This document shows positions 1 to 11,920 of a stretch of DNA of 64,000 nucleotides, in pieces (the first letter of the stretch is position 1; every line of letters begins with the position of its first letter). The stretch is from Zonotrichia leucophrys gambelii. Lineage: Eukaryota; Chordata; Aves; Passeriformes; Passerellidae. A model generated the notes under the pieces. That model was not told the origin of the DNA, ran no database searches, and worked only from the letters and a program-made list of their open reading frames with translations. Location: the NCBI RefSeq assembly GCF_028769735.1, contig NC_088177.1:13208599-13272598 (forward strand), given 5' to 3'. The translations under genes were made by a program, and so were the position numbers.

Positions 1-518
1 CACATCTCAAACCATCAAACACCTCCCACAGGGCTCTTTCAGATGTTAGGTTGGTGATTTTAAGTCACTGAAGTGACTTCTGAATTTTTGTGTGCATGGA
101 CATAATGTTAGAGTCTAACAAAATTTTGTGCTTTTGAAAAAAGCTACTAATGAGATAATACAGAAGCTCTTATTTATTAATTGTTTATCATTATCCAGAA
201 AAGACCCATGAATTCAAGAACAGATGTTTGGTTTTGATATAAAGCTCATGAAAACCACAACCACACTCTCTGTTGTAGGACCTAGTGTAAATTTGCTATC
301 TCTGTAGCAATGGTACACGATTGGAATTATTGTTCTGAACAAACCTGTGGGAATCAGAAAAACAGAAACTTGCACAGACACTGAAGGGTTTGTTCTGCAG
401 CTTTGGAAGGAGCTTGGATTGATGTAAAAATACAATACACAGACATTAAGTAGAAAAATCATAAACTTATGTTTCTATAGTTGTAAGTGAGAATATGCCT
501 TAAGTAAGTGAGAAACTG
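1..518. other. Unique AT-rich non-coding sequence
   Basis: No gene, repeat or RNA could be recognised here. The only long open frame (minus strand, 214-462) has no coding character that I recognise. Confidence 0.5.
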
Positions 519-865
519 TGTTGATAAGATGATGAAGGGTTTATAGTGTAGGGGTGTGGTTGTGTGGAGTAAGCTAAGAGTTTGGAAGTTATCATAGAAG
601 TGTGTTATAGTAAAATATATGTGTGTATGTGAGATGTCAGCCCATTGGACAAAAGTATCTGCAGTGCAGCAAAATTAAGTAAAGGTGATAGGTTAGAAAA
701 GCAAAATAAGCTTTGTGGCATCTGTCTATTGGATTAGAAAGTTCTATATTGTCTTGTAACAAGGAACTTGTGACTGCTTTGAGCTATGTCTGGCTGCTTG
801 CTCCCTTAAAATCTCAGGGCCTCTGAGACTGATGTTTATCTGAGCAATAAATCCTTAGCCTGACA
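519..865 (+). mobile_element. Solo LTR-like element, ERVL-type (plus strand)
   Basis: The block starts TGTTGATAAG and ends with CA. It carries an AATAAA polyadenylation signal about 15 bases before its end, downstream of a run resembling the U3/R part of songbird ERVL LTRs (a 'TGTAACAAGGAACTTGTGACTG' type segment near 755-775). The same type of segment, 'TGTAACAAAGAAATCTCTGAC', occurs in the LTR at 7518-7998. No internal retroviral sequence follows, so this would be a solo LTR left by recombination. Boundaries are approximate, no target-site duplication was found, and the family name comes from memory. Confidence 0.45.
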
Positions 866-2191
866 TGGTCCCATTCCTTCATTAAAAGCAGAGATAATGA
901 TACAAACCCAATTCGTTTCCTGAACCTCAGAACATGGTCATTTCTGTGACTTTCACAATCACATTGATCAATTTTTTCAACAAAAGCCATTCTCTGCCTC
1001 TAAAGCAGAAACTGCAGTCCATTATCACAGACCGGGATGTGCAGAGGTGCCTTCAGTCTGTACAGGTGCTGTGACAAGCTGTCCCTGCCTCACCCATGCC
1101 CTTGCAAGGGACCACTGTGGGGAGAAGGGTCACTGCCACACTGCACCCCATGTGCAGAGCCTGGCCACACAGAATTGATGTGCTGTCAGTGTCGTGCCTT
1201 TCCTCAATGTCACTGATCCTGCACATCTGCCTTCGCACAGTCGGCAGTGTGGCCGAGGAAAGACACGGAGTCAAACTCTGCAGGAAGGCTGCTTGTAAGT
1301 GGTATTAATAGAAAAGCCACATACAGGAGCAATTTAAGTCACTTCACTTCCTTGAGGAGACAATACTGGGGCAGGGAAAGATTCAAAAGTAAAATACATG
1401 GTATTGTTAGAGACATGGAAAAATAGTGTCTCGTTCGTTCCTTTCTTCACCCTCCAATTTAATCTGTTGTTTTGATGGAGGCAAGGACAAAGTATTTTGT
1501 CCAATACAATATCCATTGATTGATTTGTCTGCCTTTTTAAAAAAATTAAATCTCCTCCAAAGAAAAATTTTTGTTAGTGGCCCCCAAGGCTTCCTAAGAA
1601 GAAATTTATGCCATATCCAAAATTAGAGAAGAAAAGGACTATTCTTGTTTAAGCCTTGTTATCCATTATCTTGTCTCAAAAATCTATCACTACCAGAGTG
1701 CTTTATCTGCCTTTTAAACTTAGGCAGTAAGGAGACAAATTCTCCAAATTAACACTTCAAAGGAGTTAGTTTATGTCAAACGGCACACAATTTGCACAGC
1801 ACTTAACCCATGCATTTTCCTGACTTCTAGAGTTCTTTCCTTGGAAATCATTACAGAAAGTGTTGAAGTAGCAACTTCTGACATTGATATGTTGCAAAAT
1901 ACCTCCACAGCACACAGAAAGTCTGAGAAGCTTCCAGCTGCTTGGTATGTATGTTAGAAAGGGTAGACTTTGTCGTGTTCTCCTGTTTTTGCAGTGAGAA
2001 TGCCCTCGAGGCAATTTAGAACATCTGCTGCGAACACATGAAACCCTTCCCTCTGCAGCCAGCTTGCCACTCGGTTTAACGGAGCCAAGATGCCAGGCAC
2101 AGCTTGGGCAGCCAACAGTGTGAAAATCAGCGAGTCAACAAACTTTCAGGATAAGAAAAATGAGAGAATCAAAAGGAGAAATTAATGCCAC
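866..2191. other. Unique non-coding sequence with a mildly CpG-enriched patch
   Basis: No gene was recognised. About 1030-1280 is more GC-rich than its surroundings and has five CpGs between 1193 and 1267. Short open frames there exist on both strands, but none resembles a known protein. The stretch 1990-2180 has a pyrimidine-rich run followed by CAG, like a splice acceptor, but in-frame stops follow at once. Confidence 0.45.
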
Positions 2192-2232
2192 AATTAAAAA
2201 AAACCACAAAAAACCAAACAAACCAAAACCCC
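2192..2232 (+). repeat. A+C-rich, G-free low-complexity tract
   Basis: The tract consists of runs of AAAACC and AAACAAACC. It is one of several A+C-biased tracts on the plus strand of this window. It is probably a degenerate simple repeat or A-rich tail remnant. Confidence 0.7.
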
Positions 2233-2244
2233 ATATGTAATTTT

Positions 2245-2268
2245 GTGCTGCTGTTGTTGCAGCAGCAC
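2245..2268. repeat. Small perfect hairpin
   Basis: The arms GTGCTGCTG and CAGCAGCAC (9 bp, perfect) flank a 6-base loop. It is short enough to be chance in CTG-rich sequence. Confidence 0.6.
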
Positions 2269-2930
2269 TGCAGAATTTGTAGCTAATCAAGCCATAAACC
2301 CCAAGGTAACATTAATCAGCTTGCCAGCTCTTGCAATGTACATTTACTTTTAAAGAACTGCATTTAAAATAGTCCTCATTTCTTTTTCTGAAAAGCCCCT
2401 AGATCCTGATCATCCTGTTCAGCAAATGTCTGTATAAAACAGTTTTGCTAGCTCACCACTGAGCCACCCAATTTCTTGTACAGTAACAATGAAGCTGGAG
2501 ATGAGTGCTGATATCACTTCTGTTCTTTTTACTTCCCTTAAAAAAATGTGTTGTTGGTGAACTGATAAAACTCTTTTTTGGTTCATTCCTACTTAAAATT
2601 ACTAACAGCTCTAGGTTAATGATAGTTTAGAAATCAGTAATGTTGAACAGCATCCCAGTTCTGTATTTTCATTTCCCAGTTCTTTTGTTCTCTCTGTTCT
2701 GGCTCCACAGTTTGAAGGAAGATTTGTGAGAAGTCCAGTCACACCAGTGTAGTTTTGTTGTGCTAATGACATTCTTCTGAAGCAAACAGCAGAAAAATAT
2801 ATTCTAGGTTATGCTTATGATTGAACCACCCTGGGAATTTGGTTCTGCTGTTGCTATTAGCAAATCACACTGGAACTCGTTAATGACCTTAATTTAATTA
2901 GAAGCTGCTTTTGGTTTTACACAAATTTAG
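2269..2930. other. Unique AT-rich sequence
   Basis: No gene or repeat was recognised. The segment 2850-2925 has several TAATTA-like homeodomain-type cores but no other distinguishing signal. Confidence 0.45.
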
Positions 2931-3066
2931 GAAAAAAAAAAAACCAACAAAAAACCAACCAAACAAAACCAAAACACACAAAAAACCAAACTAAACCAAA
3001 AAAACAACTCCAAACCCTCAGAATCCATAAACTAACCACAAGGGGTTTTTTTGGTTTTTTTTTTCC
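2931..3066. repeat. A+C-rich tract followed by a T+G-rich tract
   Basis: Bases 2931-3018 are almost wholly A and C (AACC/AAACC units). About 20 bases later, 3040-3066 is a T+G tract (GGTTTTTTTGGTTTTTTTTT). The two are partly complementary and could fold back on each other. The tract is strongly strand-asymmetric and has no coding potential. Confidence 0.7.
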
Positions 3067-4814
3067 TTTACTGTATGACCAGGATGGATACTGAACTCAG
3101 AAGGAGAAGGATTTTTTAAAGGGGTATCATCTCCTAGCAGCCTGTCATCCATGGTTTCTGGAGACACATCTCCATTTTAACTTAGGCCACTTTCTCCTCT
3201 AAACAAAACATTATCTTCCATCACTCAGCACAGAGTACTGTTATCCTGCCTCCTGTTTTTCAGGCTCTCCTTTGATTGCTTGTTTGGGTGTCCTGGTGCC
3301 ACAGCACATTTTACTTTTCCTCTGGTCACACTGGCCAGCAGCGTTCTTGGGCAGAAAAATAAGGAGCAGGGAAAACACTTGGTACTCTCTTAGGTATAGG
3401 ACATTCACTAGCAAGGAAATTTGAAGAACATGAAGCTGTGTTTTCCAGCATTTCCTTCCAGTGTCTCCTAGAGCTGCTTTTCAGTGTTTCCATCCGTAAG
3501 CTAGTCTTCAGCATACCTTGATTTTTATATGGCTTCATATTTCCCAGAACTTATCAGATGGCAAGAAAGGATGTTGCAAATGTCACACTGTACCAAATGG
3601 AAAAAAAAAAGCAGCATTGGAAAGCTGTTTCCTTATGGATGTTTCACTTGAGACTTGGTCACAATTATTTTAGGAGGGAAAACATCACACACTAAATACA
3701 TTTAATTATTTGAATATTTTCCTGCTTTGGACAGATTGTGATAATCTTACATAAACACTGGCACCGAGTATTAGGGAAATCTGATTTTTGACCCACATCT
3801 GATTATTTTGCAGCACTCACAACTGAGCTTCCAGTGGAAGATTTCCCCATGTCAAGTTTCTAAACAGGGTAAATAAAGCCATCTGTTGTGGAAGCAGGAT
3901 TTTTAAATTATATGCCCTGTTAACCACTGTTTTGCTCACTGAACTATTCATGTCTAAAGAAACAACCTTGTGCCTTTATAAAGGGGTTCTGCTCTCCTGA
4001 TTTACACATTTCTGGGTCAGATATCAGATGTCTAAATTAACCTTTAGTCTTACATTCAGTTGTATCAGACAGGTTTCAATCTTTTCCCTTTCCCTTATGT
4101 TTATTTCTGCTTCTACTTTCTCTTGATACTTGGTCACAATTATCTTGAGCTCTGTTACAAATAGAAATGCAATAAATGCTTCAAAAAAGGAGGTAATGAA
4201 ACTAATATTTCTAAATATAAATATGTTATACATATCTGGTAAAGTAATTAAAATATATCTTATGAAAAAGATCTCATCAGGCTCTAGTCCAATGAGAACA
4301 TCATCTCTGCAGAGATGAGCAAAGATTATTTAATGTAAATAAGGGAGGATTTCCATGGTAAGAATACACATGGTTTCCCCCAGACCTTTCAATAAGTGTT
4401 TAAGAGAAACAATTTTCCTCATAGATAAGTGCATTTGAAGACTCTACTTGTTTAGCTAAATTGTTGTTAAATCACCAAGAGGTTAAATTGCTATTTCCAG
4501 GACTGTTCTGCTCTCTGCACTCCCTTTAGTCACAGAAAGAAGCAGCTCTTGTTGGAAAAGAGGGGAGTGAACAGAAATTTCTGCTGCAAATTAGCACATG
4601 GAAGGAACACTGTGTGCTGTTTCACTTAATCACTCAGGGGCCCATATGGGTTACTTTGATAGGGCTTAATATTTGTCCTCTTTTTATTCTTCTAATAACA
4701 GATACACCAGGCTAGACACTGGCATCTCCTTAAAGAAATTGGGGCACCATCTGGATTCATGCCAGCTAACATTCTGCTCAGCTGGCTCTAAGTTCAAAAT
4801 ATAAAAAAGTTCAA
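3067..4814. other. Unique non-coding sequence
   Basis: No gene, RNA or interspersed repeat was recognised. Open frames here are under about 70 codons and without recognisable domains. Confidence 0.45.
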
Positions 4815-4841
4815 ATATATATATATATATATATATATATA
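4815..4841. repeat. (AT)n microsatellite
   Basis: Uninterrupted AT dinucleotides, about 13 units. Confidence 0.9.
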
Positions 4842-6963
4842 GTTTAAGTTTTAAATTCTTCAGAGTGGTTTATTATATATTTATTTATTTCTGTGACAGT
4901 ATCTTGCCCTGTTAGTCTACTGCAAGGCTTTAGGGCCTCTTGGTAATTTTGGGATTATGAACTCCGCCAGTCACATGATTTGCAAACATGAGGTTAAATC
5001 CATGGGGCAGTAGCTTGGGTAACACTTAAATGAAAATATGCATACATTTAAGTAATGTATGTAATTTGCTGATGTAGAAGGCAGTGCTGGAGCTCACATT
5101 TCAAATTCTAATTTTCAGCAGTTTGCCATGACTGAAGCATTTGCTTTGATGACTTTAAAATATCGAGCATCTATAAAGAAGAAAAAGACATATAGATCAT
5201 CTTGTCTATGTTTTAGTAAAGCACAAGCTTCCATGTTTACCCTGATACCTCTATGTTAGAAATATCAAACACCCTAACTGAGGTTGGACAGCCCAATTTA
5301 TGTTGTTTTTAATGGTCACTATTGTCCTAACACAGCTCTCCCAGCATTGCTTTGAAGATAAAGCTTTGATACTTCACAGTTAATTTGAGCTTGTTTGACT
5401 GGTCAGTTACCTTTGTTGTTAAAATTTTGTGCTTGCTCTCTACTGTTACTTTACTTAAACCTTCACTTTATGTAGTATCTATTAATGAAAATACAACTTT
5501 ATGTGGAAAATTAGAAACTGGAAAAACTGCAAGAAATAATGAAGAAATGGTCTGGAAGAGAACTGAGGTGAGAATTAGAAATTTCTGAATTGTAGAAATG
5601 GCAAGAGCCAAACCATCACTTTTCCTCTGAACCAAATAAGTTCAAACATAAAACATTTCTATTTTTTATTTAACCAGGTGAATTCAAAAGGCACAAATTT
5701 GTATCTTTAGAGTGGATTGGTTTATACTGTAGGTACCCTCACTGACTTCTATTTTAACTTGAAGATCATTTCAGGATGAAATACACAGAGTTCTCTACAG
5801 GCTAATCTTTCAAATTGATAATTTCAGAGAGGGCAGATAAAAAAAAATCAGTATCTTGATAGAAAGTACAACCAAATATTCTGATTCAATTAGCTATAAA
5901 GAAGTGGTTAAAATGCAAATAGAAAAATGGCTAAATTAATTGCCATGTTAATGTATTTATTCCTTCTCATATTCTTTCTCTCTGTAACTTTGCTTTTGTT
6001 TTTAGCTAAAGGCTTAATCCTTCTACTTTTAAAATAGTAAATTACCCCCAAGAACAAATGAGATCCTGAGAGAAGTATTTAAAAAGAAGAGAAACAAGGA
6101 TATTTATCTTTCTTGCCATTTGGCAACCAACTCAAATATCTAAGTTAGAAGAATGTTTCCCCTCAGGTTATCATATGACTGATAGAGAGAGCACAGGCTA
6201 CAATGCTAAACTAAGTTCTTGCTATGAAGAATCTTTTGAAGGTCCTGCATCTTTTCCTCAAGACAGCGTAAGTAATGTACAGATGTAAAGAATTTAAATT
6301 TAGGTAACAATAGCAGCACTGAAGAATATTGAAAGGCTTCTGACAAATAAACATCAGCTGATAGCAAACAGAACAACAATTTGACATATGGACTTTTAAT
6401 TCTGCTTAGTATTTATTATGTTGTGTCTTGACAAATAAATTAGTCCTAAGTAGATATGATTGAACCCAACCATTTTAGACACTTAATGCTATTAAAAAAA
6501 AGTCCTCTGAAAATCTAGATAGTGAACATTTGGTAACTGATTACCATGGCCGTAATTCTGTCTTTTTTTCCTTCACATAATTTTTGTACCAGGTTATATT
6601 AATAAATAATTTACCATATCTATGAGGGACTGAAGGCATCTCAAAAAATCTCTTTTCCATAGAGCTGAGATGCTCTAGACTTAGTTACATTTTGTATTTG
6701 TTTTTCCTTTTTTCCTCCTTTCTGTTTCTAAGCCACTACCAGGATTAGACTATTTTTGAGGAAATATTAGCTCTTGTCCTCTGGGTTGTTTTCAGGTAAC
6801 ATAGTTTACTGTAGCTCTGGAAACTGTCCAATGACCATCTAGAATTCAGATTTCTCTTCTTTCCTCTAATAAAATATACAATAAAATACTGTACTTTTCC
6901 ATAGAGTGTCAGAATGGCAGCTCTGTACTGGCTGTTAAACTGAAAGATTTTGTTTGCATATAC
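4842..6963. other. Unique AT-rich non-coding sequence
   Basis: Nothing was recognised. There are no long open frames, no CpG cluster and no LTR or CR1 signature. Confidence 0.45.
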
Positions 6964-7085
6964 AGCCCTCAGGACTTACACCTTGTATATGTGTGTGTGT
7001 GTATATATATAAAATCTAAAGTATATATGAAATATATATATATACTATATATATACACACACACCTTGTATGTGTGCAGCCCTCC
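6964..7085. repeat. Compound GT/TA/AC microsatellite forming an inverted repeat
   Basis: A left (GT)n(AT)n tract at about 6991-7010 is mirrored by a right (AT)n(AC)n tract at about 7046-7064. The two arms are complementary and could extrude a cruciform. Both flanks also carry the words CAGCCCTC and ACACCTTGTAT, so part of the flank appears duplicated. Confidence 0.7.
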
Positions 7086-7517
7086 TCTGAACTTCTGCTT
7101 TGGGGCAAATATGTTGCAAAACCACTGCAATGACTCAGAAAATTAAATTAATACATAATTTATTAGGCTTTACAAGGATGGACTCACAGGAAATCAGATT
7201 TACTCCCCCTTGAACCAGTTTTCTAAATTCTTGGAATACAGTTATAATGCAAAATAGAATATTTGGAACTTAGTAGGTTTAAGTGCTTATTTTTTCCTAC
7301 AGGACAGTAATCAACTTTTGGGTGTTTCTTTATATACTCCTGAGCACAGTGGTCAAGATCTAAAGCTCCTATGTGAACCTGCAGTTTTCAGGTGAATGTT
7401 TAACACTTTTCAGCACAGATAATACTGGAGCACTTGGAAATTGTGTAAAACAGCACACTGGCCTAAGCAGATATTTTCTAGAGAGGGGACAGCTGTAAAA
7501 GGGTTTTAACCTCTCCC

Positions 7518-7998
7518 TGTGGGAAATAGTAAAGGTAAGAAGACTTTCAGAAAGCTGGGAAGGCAGGCCTTAGAAACAGAAAGAACAGAAAACTTAAAAC
7601 TAGCTACAGCTGCTAAGACTGAAAGTAGAAAAGTTACAATAGTACAAGCAAGGACATGAAACAATAGCTTGAGTTTTAGGCTTGGCCAAGATAGAGCTTA
7701 ACACTGCAGGAAAATATGCTTAGCAAGATAGTAGAAGGTTTTAAGCTTAATAATGAAGTATTGTGTATTGTTAATAAAGGGCAGACAAGCATTGTGTGAA
7801 GCAGGTGTATGTGTGCTTTTAGTGATTGGCTAGAACAACTGTCTGTGAGCTTTAGCAATGTGCTGTTCGCTGGAAAGTTTTCAAAATGCTCTGTAACAAA
7901 GAAATCTCTGACTGCTGCTGTCAAGACATGAGCTTTGCCATCTTCCAATTGTCTCAGCCATGTAATGAGGCTGATGCTGCAATAAATCTCATAGAACA
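7518..7998 (+). mobile_element. Solo LTR, ERVL-type (plus strand)
   Basis: An approximately 480-bp element starting TGTGGGAAATAG and ending AACA. An AATAAA signal lies at 7981-7986, about 12 bases before the end. The internal sequence resembles LTRs of songbird ERVL elements as I remember them. No primer-binding site or gag-like frame could be confirmed in the 300 bases downstream, so a solo LTR is favoured. The minus-strand open frame 7676-8173 runs across this LTR and beyond it and is taken to be chance. No target-site duplication was identified. Confidence 0.58.
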
Positions 7999-8310
7999 TC
8001 ATGGCAGTCCCATCCTGTTTGTGCAAAACCACCAACACATCTCCCTTCTTCTCCTGTTTTCTTGTCATGGTGATGAGAACTTCCAACATCTTTGGAAAGC
8101 TCTGCCACTTCTCTCTTACTTCCAGCCAGTTACTCCTGCTAACAGGAACAGGAATAAAAGTGGTATACAACACAATGGGCAGGTGAATGGGTGCACCTCT
8201 CTGCTAGGATCCACTCCCATCATCTTGGGCATCAAGAATTACATCCTCCACTTCCATGTGGCCTCTTTGTCCTTCCGCAAGGCTGTGCCCATTTTGAAGG
8301 AATAATTTGA
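7999..8310. other. Unassigned sequence open on both strands, next to the LTR
   Basis: This segment has fewer stops than its surroundings. The plus strand stays open 7886-8305 (139 codons) and the minus strand is open through 8173. Neither translation resembles a protein family I recognise. It could be retroviral leader sequence, a decayed retrocopy or chance. No function is claimed. Confidence 0.3.
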
Positions 8311-11070
8311 TCTAACGCATTTTCCATCATCAACAGCAGTTTTTTATGGCAGCAGTGAATCCTTTCTGAGCACATCTGCAGAAAAATGCAACACTGAGAG
8401 ATAGAGGGAAAAAAATTAGAGCTCAACTGCTATTTCTGCTTAGTGTAGAAATGGAAAAATATTGGAAAAATTAGTGGAAGTATTAATGAAACCCATGTTC
8501 CATTAAACTTTTGACCAGACAGGGGTTACTCTCATGTGCCAAGCTGCTGGACATTCACACCAGCAAATTCATCATCCCAGGAAACATTTCCTTCAGATTT
8601 GTGGAGACGTGTGATTTTCAGTTTAACTATAGGCTTTTTTCTTTGAATTTCTTACCATTTTAAAACCTGCACAAGAACAAGGCCTGTCTGTCACTTCACA
8701 AACTGTGTCAACTTACTTTAAGGCTTCCTGTCTCTCACCCTTCAGGCAAGACTTGGCTTTGCATAATTTACATATTTTTATAATTCAGAAACTTTCTGGA
8801 TGATTTTTCACCATGACTTCAGCTCTTTTGTTGTAAGGGTAACTTTTTACTATGTGACAGAAACAAAAACAAGATCCCATCACAATAAATAGTTACCGTG
8901 AACTCCTCTTGGAATATGCATTCAAGGATACCAGTCACTGTAAAAAGTAACAAGTACTAATGGCCTTAAGAGTAAGAATATGACAGGGCAGGGATGAAGA
9001 ATTAGAAATAAAAAGTTCTACCATACCCTATTTCTTATTAGAAATATTTCTGTTCCTCTTAGGTATATTTAAAGGACTCCAAGCTCAAACATAGAAAAAA
9101 TCTGAATTTAACATTAGCTAAAAAGCTAAAAGAAGGAGAATGTGTTGATTTAAAGAATACCCGGTGACATAACTTCTGCTGTTCATTTATCATATCTTCA
9201 TGTGCTCTTACTTTACATGATTTTAAATGTAATGCTTATTAGAAATGCAAGTATCTCATATATGAAACAAATACATACGTTCCTGTTCCATGTGCAAATT
9301 CTTTGATTTGTGGTTACATGTAATAGATCAATGTGTACATTGTTCCTGTCCTCCCACTAGATGGATCTGATCCGTTCTGTTCTTTCTCCCATATGTATTC
9401 ACATCTGCCACAGTGGGAGGTAACCGGTTTAGAAATGGAGAACAGAACCTTGGACTAAATTCTGATCTCATTTACATCACTCAGTAACAGAGTTACCAGC
9501 CCTCCACACAGGAAATCCTTTATAATTGCTGCTTGTACCACGCCCTCGCCCTCCCAAATTAGGATTTATTTTATTTGGATAACTCACATTATAATATAGT
9601 TTCTATGTGTAAGTACAGAGACAGAGGCCAAATCTGTAGCATTATGAGATGCATGAAAATAACTGAAATATAATAATTGAAATATTGTTATTTTTAAAAT
9701 ATTGCCTTATGTGTTTCCTGTTGAATATCAACAACCTTATCTTCAAAGTTTCCTTTGAAATGATAACCTTTTCTGCTTTAATCTCCTTATGTCACATAAC
9801 TTCTCCTATACTGATCAATATTAAGGATAGCTTTGTCACTGTACCCAAGTGCATTATAAATACCACCAATGTTAGTCTCATTACCCTTTTTTGCTTTCAG
9901 TGAGTAGAGATCTTCACTGAACCATCCATGAAAATTTTGTCAAATTTCAGAATTACTACAGTTAATTAAGAGTCCTTTTAAATCCAGAGGACCCGGAAAA
10001 TGGTAGGAAATAGATGACACAGACAGAGAGGTATTGACTTCTTTGGCCCCCATTGGATAGTTTTAGCAGTGTGCTCTATCTCAGCCTTAAATTGGAGTAG
10101 AATAGTCATATAAAAGGAAAAAATCCTTCAACAGAAAATGCACAAAAGCATAAACAAATCATTATGTCTGTAGATTCTTTATTATTAAAATAGAGGGAAG
10201 GAAGAGGTACTCAATGTGTCAGTCACCTTGTAGAGAACCTGGATTTTGACAGCAGCAGAAGAGTGAAAGCCAGAAATAGAGAGCATACCAAAAAAGATTA
10301 ATTCTCAGTGGAAAGACGATTTTCTCCTAAGAAGAGCCTTTATACTTGCTGTGAAGTTAAAGAAGAGCACATAACAAAAAAAGATACCTGATAGCAACCA
10401 CAACTTGGCTGCTCATAAAACTGCTAACTAAGCACACAGAGTATTTGCAGCTCAGAATTGTGCAACTTTCCATAAAAATTTCACTCTGTGGGAAACTACG
10501 TGCATTGAAATTCATAGAAGTGCTTACCCACTGCAAAAATGTTCAATGTCCAAATTAGATGCCCTTCATGAGGCAGTAAAATATTAGAAATTCGGTATTT
10601 TTTACATGCCCACTTTCAAATTGACTTTACAGTACACTTGCACTAATTACCAATATTGCTGTGTCTCTAACATTAAAAATAAGTAGTATGCAAATAGTGA
10701 GGGCTTTTTGTAAGTGCATGTGCTCAGTCACAACTGGTTACTGAAGGACATATTTTTATTGACATTTCTTCCCTCATAGAAGCTGTATCTTTTGGTGGAT
10801 ATCAAGAGACATATTTTCTACATCTATGTCGAGAATTTGGTCTGTGGTGAACCCCTGGATGCTTTGTAAGGCTCCTGGTGCTCTCAGGAATCACATGGTT
10901 TCTGTGAAGGACAGAGAGGCACAGGGAAAGAGGTGACTTTCCTTGATATCACCCCAGTCTAGAACGGTTTCTGAAATCCTAACACCTGGCATGCTTCCCA
11001 AGGAAAACATTTAGACGAGCCCTAATTGCACATCTAGCATCATGGGGACACCCCAAATAGAGGCTGAGAT
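8311..11070. other. Unique non-coding sequence
   Basis: No gene, RNA gene or interspersed repeat was recognised over this 2.8 kb. Sequence is AT-rich and CpG-poor, and open frames are under about 75 codons. Confidence 0.45.
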
Positions 11071-11290
11071 CCACCTGGCCCCTCCCCAAGGTTCTTTTGG
11101 CCCCTCCCCAAGGTTCTCCCAACACCTGGCCTGGTTACACCTAATTAGCACTGATCAGCTTCAGGTGTGGCTGCAGCCCCACAGCTGATCCCAATTAACT
11201 CTGCTTCATATAACTGGAGAACACAGGAGCACACCTTTCTTCCCTGAAGGAAGACCAGCAGCTCAACCTTGAAGAACAGGTATGTGCCCG
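11071..11290 (+). repeat. Copy 1 of an unclassified interspersed repeat, with promoter-like end
   Basis: Bases 11088-11223 match 12996-13127 closely by eye, with long identical stretches such as ACCTAATTAGCACTGATCAG and GGCTGCAGCCCCACAGCTGA. The unit opens with a 19-bp word (GGCCCCTCCCCAAGGTTCT) repeated at 22-bp spacing (11077 and 11099). Past the shared part, this copy has a TATA-like CATATAAC near 11207 and ends in CAG followed by GTATGT at 11278-11286, a consensus-like splice donor. The element family is unknown to me. An LTR, SINE-like unit or dispersed promoter fragment are all possible. Confidence 0.6.
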
Positions 11291-11338
11291 TGTTGTTGTT
11301 GCTTTTAATTTTTGGTGGTGCCCTGTTGTTATTAAAAA

Positions 11339-11807
11339 TGTTGGGATAAATCAAAGTATCATTAGTATTAGAAGGCAGGAGTTGCTTTATTCATAGCACT
11401 TGGTATGTGTGAGATTGCTCCCCAAATGTACAGGCTCACTTGGAAAGCTTCTCAATATTTGCGTGTTTTTAGCAAACAAAGAAATCAATGTGCATTGGTT
11501 ATAAATTGCATAATTCTGTTCATTAATTAGTATTCGTTTATTGATTTATCTATTCTCATGCTAATTGGCCCACGTTTGCAGTCTTTTTGTTATCTTTTTC
11601 TCAGAGTTTTTCAGTAAAATTGTTGAATTGTCTTTGTTAGCTTCTCCTTTATCTCAGGTTTCTGCAACACTTTGGTCCTTGTTGTCCATAAATTCTGCTT
11701 GCTTTGTGTCCACTTCTCGGCAGTCCATCTCTCCCTCAGCTTTTGTGCTTTGATACATACCAAGGCTGGTGTGGCAAAACTTAATGCTCCTAAACCGTAT
11801 TCTAACA
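11339..11807 (-). mobile_element. Solo LTR, ERVL-like (minus strand)
   Basis: On the minus strand the element starts TGTTAGAATACGG and ends TTTATCCCAACA, giving TGTT...AACA inverted ends over 469 bp. A TATA-like TTATAA lies near 11500 and a GAATAAAGC polyadenylation signal near 11385, in the order expected for U3-R-U5. No coding interior lies downstream on the minus strand, so it is a solo LTR. Exact ends are inferred from the terminal motifs, and no clear target-site duplication is present. The minus-strand open frame 11611-11808 falls inside U3 and is not a gene. Confidence 0.6.
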
Positions 11808-11920
11808 ATAGCGACTTGTCGAAAAACCTTTAGAAAAATTTGGAGAAAAATTGCAATAATTCTGAAGAGGTAACAATGTTAATTAGACAAGTTAATGAAA
11901 CATAATTAGTTGGAGAAGTT

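Noticed and set aside
7676..8173. 165-codon minus-strand frame
   Set aside because: It runs antisense through most of an LTR and then into flanking sequence. No family resemblance.
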